64,000 bases of DNA. Origin: Lepisosteus oculatus (Eukaryota > Chordata > Actinopteri > Semionotiformes > Lepisosteidae). The notes below the pieces were generated by a model, which was not told the origin of the DNA, made no database searches, and saw nothing but the letters and a program-made list of their open reading frames with translations. Below are positions 32,501 to 42,434 of the stretch, in pieces. Numbering within the stretch: position 1 is the first letter of the stretch; every line of letters starts with the position of its first letter. The position numbers and the translations under genes are program-made. The stretch lies in the NCBI RefSeq assembly GCF_040954835.1, contig NC_090704.1:36398979-36462978 (forward strand), read 5' to 3'.

Positions 32501-35500
32501 TTACACTTATAGTAAGTGAGGAGACAAAATTTCACACCACAGAAAATTGAGTTTTCAGACCTTCAGCATTCAGGACTGTGGCTGTTGAAAATGAAGCTGC
32601 ATTTATGTTTTCATCTACTACTATGTGGAATGAAGTCTTTAGGTTTAAATAGTCAATGACTATATTGTTGAAACCAAAATAAGATGCTGCTTAAATTCAA
32701 GACACAGGTTGCAGATTTCTGTCTCTGCTCGTCATCAACAAACCACACTAATGCACCTGCCGGACTGACAGAGAGGTGGACAGACTGACCTTTACTTCAG
32801 GATGGTCAGGTGCCACTCCAAAGCGCACAAGACCAAATGGTACAGGCAGCTTCTCATAAATATCCACTTGGAGGCTCTGGTGATTCTGCAGCATAAGGAG
32901 GATATTACATCAATATAGTCTGCTTTTTTCCCCAAAATTATTTATTCTAGTAGTTCTTCTGGTATAGAAATATATTTAAAAATATAGATATATATTTGCT
33001 TCTAAGCAAAACCTTCTTTTGCAACCTACATTAGAAATAGAATCTTGCTGCTCAGCTCTGCAAAAATCCTTAGGGAAATTATTACAGTTCTGCCTTTCTT
33101 GCTTTTGGTATTATCAATATTAAAACAATAATTATGGAAGTAATAAATTGCCAACATTGACAAAAAGCCAGGGCAACTCCTGGAGGACTGGTGTGTCTAC
33201 AGGTTTTCATTTCAACTCAGGTTTTAATTAACTCAACCAACCAGTTTTTGGCTTAAGAGGATCAATATAAGAGCTCCTTCCAGTTCTCCGGGTACTGCTA
33301 TTTAAAGCAGACCTTGAATACCTGCAAAAACACCACCCCTCCAACACTGGTAGTGCAGTATACCACTGCACAGTAGATAGCACACTCTGCAGATGTTTGG
33401 TAATGGTCTTCATTAAAAAACAGAATAAACTGATCTCCCATCTGAAGTCAATCTGACACAGGATCTGGCCCAATTTCATCCCTCATGTGCGTGGGGCTGA
33501 GTAAGAATGGCAAAATACCTAATATACAATTAAAAGCTGTTGGTATAAAATTACTTTAATAAGATAATTATCCACCAATCATGAAACAAACTAGGCAGTT
33601 AAAAATCAAATCAATATAGAAATCAAATATCCGGTCTGGTCAAAAATCTTCTGTACAAGCAAATTTATGAACATTAACTATTATACACCTACCACTGCCA
33701 GGGAGTACTGAGCATAATATGGCATGTGTTTTCTTTGCATCTTGGTGGTGGTGGTAAGGTTGTAAACTAAGTGGCAGACTTCAAAAGGAGAAATATTTAC
33801 AATAAATGACATGAAACGCAAAGACACAAGTACTATTACAGATATCTATAGAAGTTTCTTCATTGAGCCATCGAGTGTCAGGTACTGTAGGTGGAGTATT
33901 AGTTCACAGTGTCAATTCTCAATACATAGCCTGGTAACTGTCACCATGGCTGTCCCGTTGCCAAATGATGACCTTCACCTCCTAGAGCTGCCTTCCTCCC
34001 CAGTGCAGCAAAATGAAGTTCTCTGAGGTTAGTGAAGACAACAAGGTTCAAGAGGCTTTGTAGGAATGGCCCCAGCACTAACATTATCTTACTACAAGGA
34101 CATCCACGTACTGTACCATTAGAATGGAACACTTTTGAAACATAATTGGTGGACAATGCTCTATTTATTGATTTATTATGAAGAATATAAATAATTTTGT
34201 TGGTTTTTCCACATTTCTATTTTTGTAGACTAACAGCAACTTGGTTTTTCCACTACTCCTTGAGCTTCACATTTAGCTGATACATCTTAGACTTTCATTC
34301 TAATGCAAAAGAACAAACAAAGGTTAATTCCACGCTGAAAAGAAGAAACACTATTTTGGCTGTTTATTTTTATGTGGTTGTGCATAAAAATAATCTAAAG
34401 AGTTTTAGTTTTGCACCTACTAAGCCTGTTTTGGAAAATACCATTTTCATGTCTTTCTCCGAACTGGCTTGTGTGTTTACAGGTTAAGGTATAGTTTCCT
34501 ATTGTTTTTTCTGTAGCTTTCCAAGCTTCTAATGAAGGGGCTGGTTTTGGAGAATCAGCCATAGGAAACAACACATTTAAAAAAATTCTAATAGTACTTC
34601 TGAAATGACTTTAATCAAAAAAGAGAGGTGCAGTGTAGGATTCAAGAATGTGGTTTCAGAGATAAAAGCTTTAATAAGCTTGCGTAAGGAAACGCTAACT
34701 GAGGAGTTCCTGTAACATTAAACCAGTGAGAAGCTTTACAGCGCTTCATGTGTGCATTTCACACGTAATGAGTAAGTATTGTTCCTGTTGAGGTGAGATT
34801 AGCTGAGTCCAGCAAAACAGCAACCCACAAGAAGCAAAATAAATTGAAATTACCACTTTCTGTACATTTCTGAAGCCTCTGGGATAGTGTAATGATCATA
34901 TCTAAAGCAGAAGAGCTTTTGTACCTGCACTGGTTGATATCACATAAATGTGCTGCTACTTCCTGTCTGAGGTGTCTGTTCTGCAGCACTAGGTCAAATA
35001 TGTATTTTTAACTTGAGAAGAATGTCTCAAAGGTCACAGCAAACAAGCTTTTTTCTAGAGCTCACATCAATTATAAAACAAAAAAGAGCCTGTATCATAT
35101 ATTTAAAGCAGCAAAGGATAGTTGTAGTTCATATAGTTGTGATAGGTGACTCGGGTAGTTTTCAAGTATTTGTACAAAAACACTTAAATAAGCCACTCAT
35201 AAGATTCTTGCAGTACATGTAGCACTTGTTTTTCGCAACAGATTTGGTCAGGAGTGCATGATATTAAAAAATCTGAAAATCTAGAAGAGATCATTCTGGT
35301 TTCTTCAAAAGAATGCAGCACTGACCTCAGATGTACAGTGGAGCACGGTGAAGGATTTTAAAACTCATTTTACTGTATGTCAACTGGTAGAAAAATGGCT
35401 GCTCTAAATTGTTTCTTAATGGACAAGTCACATTTTTTAAATAAAAGCAGATGTTTAAAAATATAACCCCATGCTACTGGAGAATGGTTACCTTGTAAAA

Positions 35501-37832
35501 GCACCAGTAAATGAAGGCTGAAAAAAGATAAAGATAGAATTCTACAAACTATATGAACTGTAAGATTAAAAATGAAATCTATCAAACGAAAAATCTAATC
35601 AATAATAATTAATGACAACTATATAGCATTTATCATTCCAAAAGATCTCAAAGTGCTTTCCACATATAGGAGAGGACACATTTTATCCAACACTGAAATG
35701 CACCTGCAAAACAACTTTATAAAAAAAACTACCTGTGTAATTTACTTTCTGACTTGTTATGTAGTGTTTAATCAATTACTAGAAAACTAATAAAGCCCCC
35801 ACAGCACAGCAGTTAAAAACATTTCAGGTTTTACAACCTGCATACTTGGGGTCAGAATCTAATGAAAAAGACTACACAATGCCATATTTTCAATACCATC
35901 TTACCTTTACACCTATGTGTATTATCATTTTTTCAAAGTTGTCCAAAAGGTAGACTGCATGAGACATATTGGCATGTAAAGCCTGAAATATACTACTATA
36001 TGCTGGTAGTTTTCTTATCTAAAATCAGTGGTTCACTTCACTGTTATGTGACATGTGACAGCACATAAAACTGTCACCATGGTAACACTCACCTTGAGCA
36101 GGTGCTGCGCAGTGTAAAATCCGGCAGGCCCACTGCCCACTATACAAACCTTGGGCTGATGAGCAGCTGTGGAGGCCACACTTCGAGTACCTAGATAACC
36201 GAGAGAACAAACAGAAACAATTCTCGTATTTCCATAAATCTTAAGTATCCTCTTCCAGAAACAATCCTTGGTCTCATTCAAAATAAAATGAGCCACTCTG
36301 TCCTTTGGAGGGCAGGGCGAGGTGAAGGTGGAAGCAATGCAATGTGTAGTATGTGATAGTATGTGAAAATCCCACTGCAAGTGTTTGGGGAACATCTTCC
36401 CAATGAAGCTGCAAGGCTGTACACAACCTTGCAATAATCAGTGGTAGAGTACAACAACCTAGTTCACCCCATAAGTATTGAATTGGGATCATGCTGGGCA
36501 AACATGAAGGCCGCACAGTGGAAGGAGGACTGGGAGCAAGATATTATCTCCCAAGCACTGGGAAGCAAGACTATCCTGCGCAACAGGACAATTGCTTCAA
36601 TGTGACGATTGAAACTCACAAGAAGTATTACCTGCACCACACACCATCATCCCTCCTCTACCACACTGACCTTGTTCAAAAATATCCGTGCACACAATTT
36701 TCCCAGCCATTGACAGACAAGGAATCGGCCATCAACAAAGCTGAAACTTACACTCGATTCTTTAGAGAAAGAGAGAAAATGAACAGGCTCGGACTGGCAA
36801 GTGAGGATGCCCTATTTCACCAGCAGGCTGGGTTTCAAGCCAAAAAATGCCCGCATATTGATAATCAATTATGGGTCAGTTCGCTCGTGCAGTCTTGATT
36901 TAGGCTGACTCATCAAATTGCAAAATTTGTATACTTATTGAGAGTGTGCTCAAAACGGATTCCAACACGGTTTCTCCCAGTACCTTCAAGATTCACCCTT
37001 TCATTACCGGATCCATGAACATGCACTCTTGTCACTTCCACTTCATAAACCCAAATCTCAACTGTGTCACAGCAACCACTAATACCGCAACATTAAATAT
37101 TTAAATGGCTCATGGTACCGCGAAACGTAATCTTACGTTGTCGTTCCAATACAAGGCTTTTAGAGGTGATCCCTCCCAATTCATTCTATCGTTAATCTCG
37201 CTGACAACGTCTAAAAAGATCTACAAAACAGCCACAGTCAACATGTTTACTGCTTTTGCAATCGTGGCCTTATAAAATTAAAAAATGCAATGACAAACTC
37301 GTGGAAAGTATAACCTTGTGGATAAACCTTGAAGAGCCTGGGAGAGTGGAGGCACACATTATTTGGGGAGAGTCGAAACCGGTGATTAGTTAAAATCATT
37401 TGTTCCCAGCTGAGAGGAAAAACGAAAAAAAAAAAAAAAAGAATTGCACTTTCTCCAGTATTACTAAACGTAATTTCAACCTAATAACATCAATAATCAG
37501 ATGTCTGAGACCTAATGTTGCACAATTCACACTGAAGTCCTGCTTCAAATACTTGATCTTCTCATGTTATTTTTTCCTGCAACGTCACTAATTACACGGT
37601 ATAAAACGAAAGTAAAACGACATTCATCAGTTAATTTAAACATATTGATTCAGTTTTTCACGTCTCTATACAGGACTACAGGCTTCCAGTAAACGATTAA
37701 ACTAAACTTTTTATAAAGGATGTTTAAAAAACAAATCGACTCATGAATTTGACACTTACTGTGAAAACGGGACCTTCTTCCACGAATAAATTCACACGCC
37801 TTCAGGAACGATACTCTTCTGCAAGTATTCAT
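11554..37832 (-). CDS. FDXR: NADPH:adrenodoxin (ferredoxin) oxidoreductase, mitochondrial; 12 exons, complete
   Basis: A flavoprotein that passes electrons from NADPH to mitochondrial ferredoxins, for steroid P450 reactions and Fe-S cluster synthesis. Exons in order (minus strand): 37832-37760, 36190-36093, 32885-32790, 27287-27165, 25485-25372, 25025-24924, 21293-21186, 20327-20243, 16203-16004, 14223-14052, 12950-12777, 11684-11554 (TGA at 11556-11554). Joined, they give 491 codons, the same length as human FDXR. Residues 1-30 are Arg-rich with few acidic residues, like a mitochondrial presequence. [15 protein letters not shown] (GxGxxG at 43-48) binds [14 protein letters not shown] (182-) and [10 protein letters not shown] (225-) form the NADP site; [16 protein letters not shown] (392-) closes the FAD site. 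[18 protein letters not shown] is the family signature. The start is the first ATG in frame; no upstream in-frame ATG is seen before it. The gene spans 26 kb because its introns are repeat-rich. Every splice junction is GT/AG and phase-consistent, so the gene looks intact. Confidence 0.97.
16258..16475 (+). repeat. 5' portion of a 5S-rRNA-derived SINE
   Basis: Bases 16300-16371 are recognisably 5S rRNA-derived: GAAGCTAAGCAGG (box A region), CCTGGTTAGTACATGGATG (intermediate element and box C region), and CCTGGGAA. After that comes a non-5S body (CCAGTGGGGGCGCTCACCCT, then CCCCAGTAGAGTGACGGGGA) typical of SINE bodies. The 3' half is absent. It lies in the FDXR intron next to exon 9. It is not a 5S rRNA gene, because the first ~50 bases of 5S match poorly and the end runs into SINE body. 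Confidence 0.75.
16615..17037. mobile_element. Non-autonomous hAT-like inverted-repeat transposon (MITE)
   Basis: The left end reads CAGTGTTTCCCATTCCTGGT and the right end, reverse-complemented, CAGTGTTTCCTACTCCTAGT. These are terminal inverted repeats of about 20 bases with three mismatches. The 8 bases outside each end (CTCTTCAC and ATCTATAC) agree at 5 of 8 positions, as expected of a decayed 8-base target duplication. The interior is non-coding. Superfamily is inferred only from the CAG...CTG ends and the duplication length. Confidence 0.55.
17172..18490 (-). mobile_element. Candidate solo long terminal repeat (minus strand), GC/CpG-rich
   Basis: This 1.3 kb block in the FDXR intron between exons 9 and 8 is much richer in GC and CpG than its surroundings. 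Read on the minus strand it has LTR order: CCAAT-like and TATA-like (GTTTATAACC, near 18238-18246) sequences, a CpG-rich middle, then AATAAACG at 17279-17272 followed within 20-45 bases by a GT-rich run (GTGTGTGTGCG) and GAAAGGTCGGTTTT. Possible ends are TGTAG...CTACA, but I could not find a matching target duplication, so limits are approximate. No gag, pol or env frames are seen. The alternative is an unmethylated CpG island or promoter inside the intron. Confidence 0.4.
19576..19683 (+). repeat. 5'-truncated tail of the tRNA-derived SINE family
   Basis: The segment contains only the family's 3' end: GTGTCCTGTCCAGGGTGTAT, CTGGCTCCCCTGTGACTGTG, and GGATGAAGCGGTTATAAAAT ending in GAATGGATG. 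It is the plus-strand equivalent of the tails of the minus-strand copies. 5' truncation is typical of LINE-mobilised insertion. Confidence 0.75.
24663..24702. repeat. Perfect 17-bp inverted repeat (hairpin)
   Basis: The arms at 24663-24679 and 24686-24702 are exact reverse complements (left arm TCAATTTATAAGTTACT) around a 6-base loop, TGGTTC. It lies in the FDXR intron between exons 7 and 6 and has no other visible feature. Confidence 0.75.
25710..25952 (-). repeat. tRNA-derived SINE, head missing
   Basis: Same family as the 3.6 kb copy. It has CCTATCCCAGCAAGCAACGG, the GGATACACCCTGGGTAAGAT region and GGAGGAAACCCAAGTGAACA, but stops before the tRNA-like head. It lies in the FDXR intron between exons 5 and 4. 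Confidence 0.75.
28447..28815. mobile_element. Non-autonomous Tc1/mariner-type DNA transposon remnant
   Basis: The ends are inverted repeats of about 23 bases: the left begins CAGTGCCGTGAAAATGTATT and the right, reverse-complemented, CAGTGCCCTGAAAAAGTATT. Both are flanked by TA, the Tc1/mariner target duplication. At 369 bases it is too short for a transposase and no coding frame is visible, so it is an internally deleted or MITE copy. Confidence 0.75.
28886..29150 (+). repeat. tRNA-derived SINE (plus orientation)
   Basis: A nearly full-length but diverged copy of the family, immediately downstream of the TA-flanked transposon. It shows CCCTGGTTTCCTCCCATAGC, CCAGGAAAATTGACCCAGTG, TTGCTTACCAGGAGAGGCTC and CTGCGACCCTGAATTGGAAT in the expected order. 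It lies in the FDXR intron between exons 4 and 3. Confidence 0.75.
29309..29467. mobile_element. Inverted-repeat element of the AACGTTTTGGCTGTGG family
   Basis: Two 32-base arms at 29309-29340 and 29397-29428 are inverted repeats matching at 30 of 32 positions (left arm starts GGAACAAGTGAAGGTTTATT). Between them is an ATGTTTTGGCTGTGGGGCC core. The sequence continues past the right arm into GCAGGCTACGCATGCTGACA. In reverse orientation that flank matches the flank of the 53.0 kb copy, so the real element extends beyond the inverted repeat. Related fragments lie at 34.30 and 53.98 kb. Confidence 0.65.
30445..30705. repeat. Interspersed repeat of fish type
   Basis: The unit starts with GATAAGATAAGATCACTTTA and contains GCCCCTGGAGCAGTTGGGGT, GGGCCTTGCTCAGGGGCCCA and a decayed tRNA-like end on the minus strand (around GGGATACGAACTGGCAACC). 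I recognise it as a dispersed fish repeat from memory. No second copy is in the window. Confidence 0.5.
34304..34372. mobile_element. Half copy of the inverted-repeat element family
   Basis: It carries one arm (GAACAAACAAAGGTTAATTC, CACGCTGAAAAGAAG) and the start of the core (CTATTTTGGCTGTTTA), matching the element at 29.3 kb, then stops. It is a truncated copy in the FDXR intron between exons 3 and 2. Confidence 0.55.
37425..37440 (+). repeat. Poly(A) run
   Basis: Sixteen A in a row within FDXR intron 1. It is either a simple homopolymer or the tail of an unrecognised retroelement. Confidence 0.8.
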
Positions 37833-40800
37833 ACTGGACTCCCAATGATGCACTGTTCTTTATTATTTATAATGTGAAAAGTCTCTTTTTTATCGGTAAA
37901 CTTGAAGTAAACCCTTAATACACGTCCGCTGTTTTAGCTGGTGCATTCCAGTTCAAAGACTGCAAAAAAAAAATGATTTCGTGAATCAAAACACAAATCT
38001 TCTAACGTTAATCTTCTTTCAAAAATCCACCTTTGTACTTCGGCATTAGTTCGCTGCGGTCCGGACAGCAGTCCACTGTTCAGTACGGTAAATCTCAATG
38101 ACTTGTTTAATTTAGTTAAAAAGCATTGGCATTGCATGTTATGCTTACACCTCCTATGAACGGAAAGGTAGCATATTCTTGTTAAAAGAAAAGCTGTCAG
38201 TGCAATTTATTGTGCTAATACATTGTTAAAAAATGAGGAACTGTTTAATAACATTTTAATGTAAACATTTGGCTGTATTCAAGACTAAGGTGCAATACTA
38301 TTTACATGGGAAAATGCTTAAATTGTTCTCGAGATATTATGCATCCTATTCGCAATTTCTTTTTAAATCGAATAAATTAGAATTCATCTGACATCCCAAG
38401 ACACAAAATGCAAACTTTGCGTGAGTAAAGACCACTCTAGCTACACTACACACGTTACTTCCTACAAGATAATTTGTCCCCAACAACAAGCCAAACATTA
38501 ACAATGGTTCCGCTTTCCTACAGTATTTCGATGTCTGCGAGGAAAGGACTCACATTTTCTTTCTCTCCCACCCTCACTTTTTTTTCTCTCCTCCTCCTCC
38601 TATTTCACCAGACGAATACTACTAGGTTATTTAAACACGGCAACACTGTAGCGTGTTTAACATAAATTATAGTTGTGCGCGTGTGTTCTCTTTTTATGTA
38701 GCCACTTTTAAAATGTTAGTATTATATACATTGTATTATACAAAATACAAAACTATATAAATTCCAAAATATAATTCAAGATTTGCTATCAAAAAGTCTG
38801 TAATGGTGGTAATTTCTACCAGTTGTTTTTCACCTGAAGTGCGTGTCAAATATTTACTTTAAATAATCAGCTTCTTTTACAAACAAGCAGCTAGTTAGAT
38901 TCCATAAAAATAGTACATCAGAACAAAACAGACTGCAGCTTGTTTGGTCAAAAGTAATGTACGGTATTTTCGAACTACTGTAATTAATTCCCTCTTAAAA
39001 CAGAAAAATAAATCTCAAGAGGTCCCAGTGCTGACATTACAATGAATGTCAAGCTTAAATTTTAAACAGTATGGCCTATTAAGAACGATTTTTTCTTGAG
39101 TCTGTATTACATTTAAATAAGCAAATTTATTTTTGAATACATTTCATTATGTTTTCAGTAACTGGTGACACTTCCTCGAGCAGCACCAGGGGAGGTCCAG
39201 CACCAGGGAAATATGCAAAGTGTGTATTTTGTTTTATTTCTTTAAAATGACAACTTGTTACATTTAGAGCTTTGCAGTTTTCTGAAATTCTGTGTAAAAT
39301 AATTCTTTATAGTTTAATGTAATTGAGGTTTCAGGTATTTAACCAATGCAGTAATCTTTAAATTTAAAAGAAATCAAAGAGGAAACAGTGAAGTCAATCA
39401 AAGACACAGAACCTTTACCATTCACTTAAATGAATTTTTTAATACAACAGAATTAACAGCTATGAAAGAATATTGCACATTGACGTAAGATACTACATTT
39501 GTAATTATCTTTCAAAAGAACTGATTTGGATTACTTTAGAATATTAAAAAACAAAAAAATGAGGTAATAATTTAACAATATAAAGCACTTGGCAGAAAGA
39601 AACATTGTTGTATAGAACACAGCAAGCTGTACCTAACAGTACTAAGTAAAAGTGGCCGAACATCCCACAGTAGTCTATCAAGAGGCTGTGTGTGTAGCTT
39701 CCAGGATTGTATCAAGGCTCATAATAGATGCTAACTTGGTAAATTGCAGTTTTGCCATATTGAAATATGTTATGATTAATTGATTTGTATATTTTTTTCA
39801 CATTTTTTCACATTTTCAGTGATTTTAATTTGACATCTATGTCTTAAATATTAGACTAAATCCATATATCTGAGTTTTGTATTTTTTGCACATCAGTATA
39901 TTTGAAGCTACTGTACAGTAGCATGTCTGTAAATCTACTAGTTTAATGTATTGAACAATATCAGCACCATGGATACAGTGAAGAAGCTTCTGTCATTAAA
40001 CAGAGGTGGTATCACAGGAACAACTTTCTTTCCATGTCTGTTTTGGGCATTAACAAGCTTTGAAATTTAACTAAATTCCAATGTTCCAAATGTTAGTTAA
40101 CTGGTTAAACGAGGTCCGTTTATTGATTTAATTCTGAACAATTACCAATCAGCTATTTTTAAAGGAAAATTTCAGAACTGAATCCGACATTGTAAACTTA
40201 CATATACGTTTAATTCTGTAGGCTATTTGTTATATTAAGTTTCTTTATGTACAGATTTCTGATATAATACATTATCTACAGTAGGAATTCCATATTGAAA
40301 GGCTCTCAGCAATTATGAAACCAGCTTTTAAGTTTCATTTTCACTTGTTGTTTCTGTTGTGAACACAATAATATATTATTGGAAATGAAATTGTACAGTA
40401 TAAACAAGAAGCAACTCACTGTGAAACTATCGCCCATTAAAAAAAAAATCTTTTTTTGCTCATAATAAAAATCTAGACTGAAAAAATTAAGGCATGGGAG
40501 TTGTGCATTTGTGCAATGTTGTGTATTTTGTGTTCTGTAATGTCAGATATTTAAGCCATAACCAATAATTTAATTAAAGAGTTTTAGAACCTCAGATTTA
40601 TAGCACAAATGCCACAATATAGCAATATTTTTAAATATTTCTTAGAGCCATAAAAACAATAGCAAATGGGGTAATGGGGGGAAAATGGTTTTGCTGACAT
40701 TTTGAAGTTTAAGAATTCTTTGATGTGAATTTGTTTATATTTTTCTACTTTTTGACAGATCTTTTGTAAGTCTCATTTTGAAGCTTAAATCTTCATTAAC

Positions 40801-42434
40801 CTAATTTTAGTATAGACCCTGATACACCAGATACTGTACAAAGCTGTGCTTTGATTGGCCTCTTTTTTGTATTTAACATTTGATTGCTCAGTCCTGTTCT
40901 TTAAATTTCTGCAGTTGTGTATATCACTTTAGGTAAGATGCAGTTAATTTAAATCACATCGCAGTATCCAGGTAGTTTAATTGGAACATCAGTAAAATTA
41001 TTTGTGTACTCCGTCCCTTTTGTATACTTTATGTACTGGTTTCTTTGGTGAGCTCTTGCAGGTTTGTAAGTGTCCCTTTTCTGTAAATCAGAAAGAAAGA
41101 AATGTTAAAGACAATCAAATTATTTTGTTTTACTGCAAATATATCAGAAGCGATCTGGGTTTGGAATGTCAGAGCCTCACAGCCAAAAATAAAAATCAAC
41201 CCAAAAGTAGTTCTGAAGATGAAGCTCTGGGAAAGAAGAGAAAGGGCATTTCAAATAGCTCTTTAAACATGATTTAACCTGGATGTCATGCAAAAAAAGA
41301 AACCTATTGGAAGACTTGTTCATTACAAGATAAAGGACCCACGCCTTTTCACTGTTAGTCTGTATTTTGTTTACTGTAAATGAAGTCACTGCTGAAAAAA
41401 TAAAAGCAGTCAGAAACTAGATAGTGTTGGATCAAATGTCAATAAGAAAAGAAATTAATCTGCCATTACATTACCAAAAGCTGGTTTTCCTATTACCCGG
41501 CAGATTGAAAACAAAGAAAATGGAGTGCTAGGTTTTCTAATTTTCTCATTAACACGTTTTCAGCAGGTTTCTCACTTCAGTTGACATCTGCATATTAAAA
41601 CATGTGAGAAGGGAAGTGTAATTGGAAATCTCCTTAGTTCAGTATCTTCCCTCACCTACCCCCAGCAGACCACTTTCCTGTATTGAGGGGAATTTAAAAA
41701 AATACAATATTGTATTAAAGTCGACGTTTTGATACTAGAGAACATGTTTTTAAATTTTGTTTGGCTTAACATTCCCTGGATTGACCAAAATTAGTAAAAT
41801 GTTTAGGATTTTCAACATTAATTAAGAATTAATCATAAATAACAACCTATAGTCCTGTAACCCATGTAGAATACAGAGAGAAAGTGGTTATCAAAGCAGA
41901 GAAGAGTTTAGACAAAAGCAATACAGAATAAAATCCAACCACCATCATAACATCACTATTACAATATAAAATAGCAAATGGCAGACATATATATCGTTTA
42001 AATCTACTTTCTTAAATTAAAATGCCATAACAATTGTCAGACAATAGCAATAGCCCGGCCCTGCACCCATAGTAAAGACAAATGACATGGGCATTATTCC
42101 ATTAAAGGTATTTCATAACCTTGAATTATTTTTCTGTGTGTATTGTTCTCTCCTATTCTAGAACATGACCATAACTCCCTGAGCAAAGATCACAATGGAT
42201 TATCTAGTTCAGCTCACTGGAGTTTATCTGTGTTATTTCTTCATTCTTTTAATTATGAACAGCCATCAGATGTCTTGACATGCGAGATACCACATAAAAT
42301 CAGATTCTTTTTAATGTTATTATTATATTATATATTTATCTCAACAAAGGGTCCTGGAGCTTAATATTTCAAACACGTGGGCACATTGGAAACACACCCA
42401 TGTGGGACGCAAACACTATTATCATTTAACTTAC
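37833..42434. other. FDXR upstream region / 3' side of the CD7-like gene
   Basis: This AT-rich stretch should hold the FDXR promoter on its left and the missing last exon of the CD7-like gene on its right. I could not define either. No clear core promoter stands out: a TATAAATA at 37871-37864 is too close to the start codon to serve. An exon-like plus-strand stretch near 41050-41402 is described under findings. Confidence 0.5.

Noticed and set aside
36491-36898. 135-codon plus-strand open frame in FDXR intron 1
   Set aside because: No recognisable domain. A rough expectation for AT-rich 64 kb gives several chance frames of this length, and the window has other similar ones.
37864-37871. TATA box for FDXR (TATAAATA on the minus strand)
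   Set aside because: It lies only about 32 bases before the start codon, leaving no room for a 5' UTR; likely AT-rich coincidence.
41658-41675. 18-base micro-exon for the CD7-like gene (minus strand)
   Set aside because: Acceptor and donor signals flank it, but it encodes only six residues, does not end the protein, and no following exon was found.
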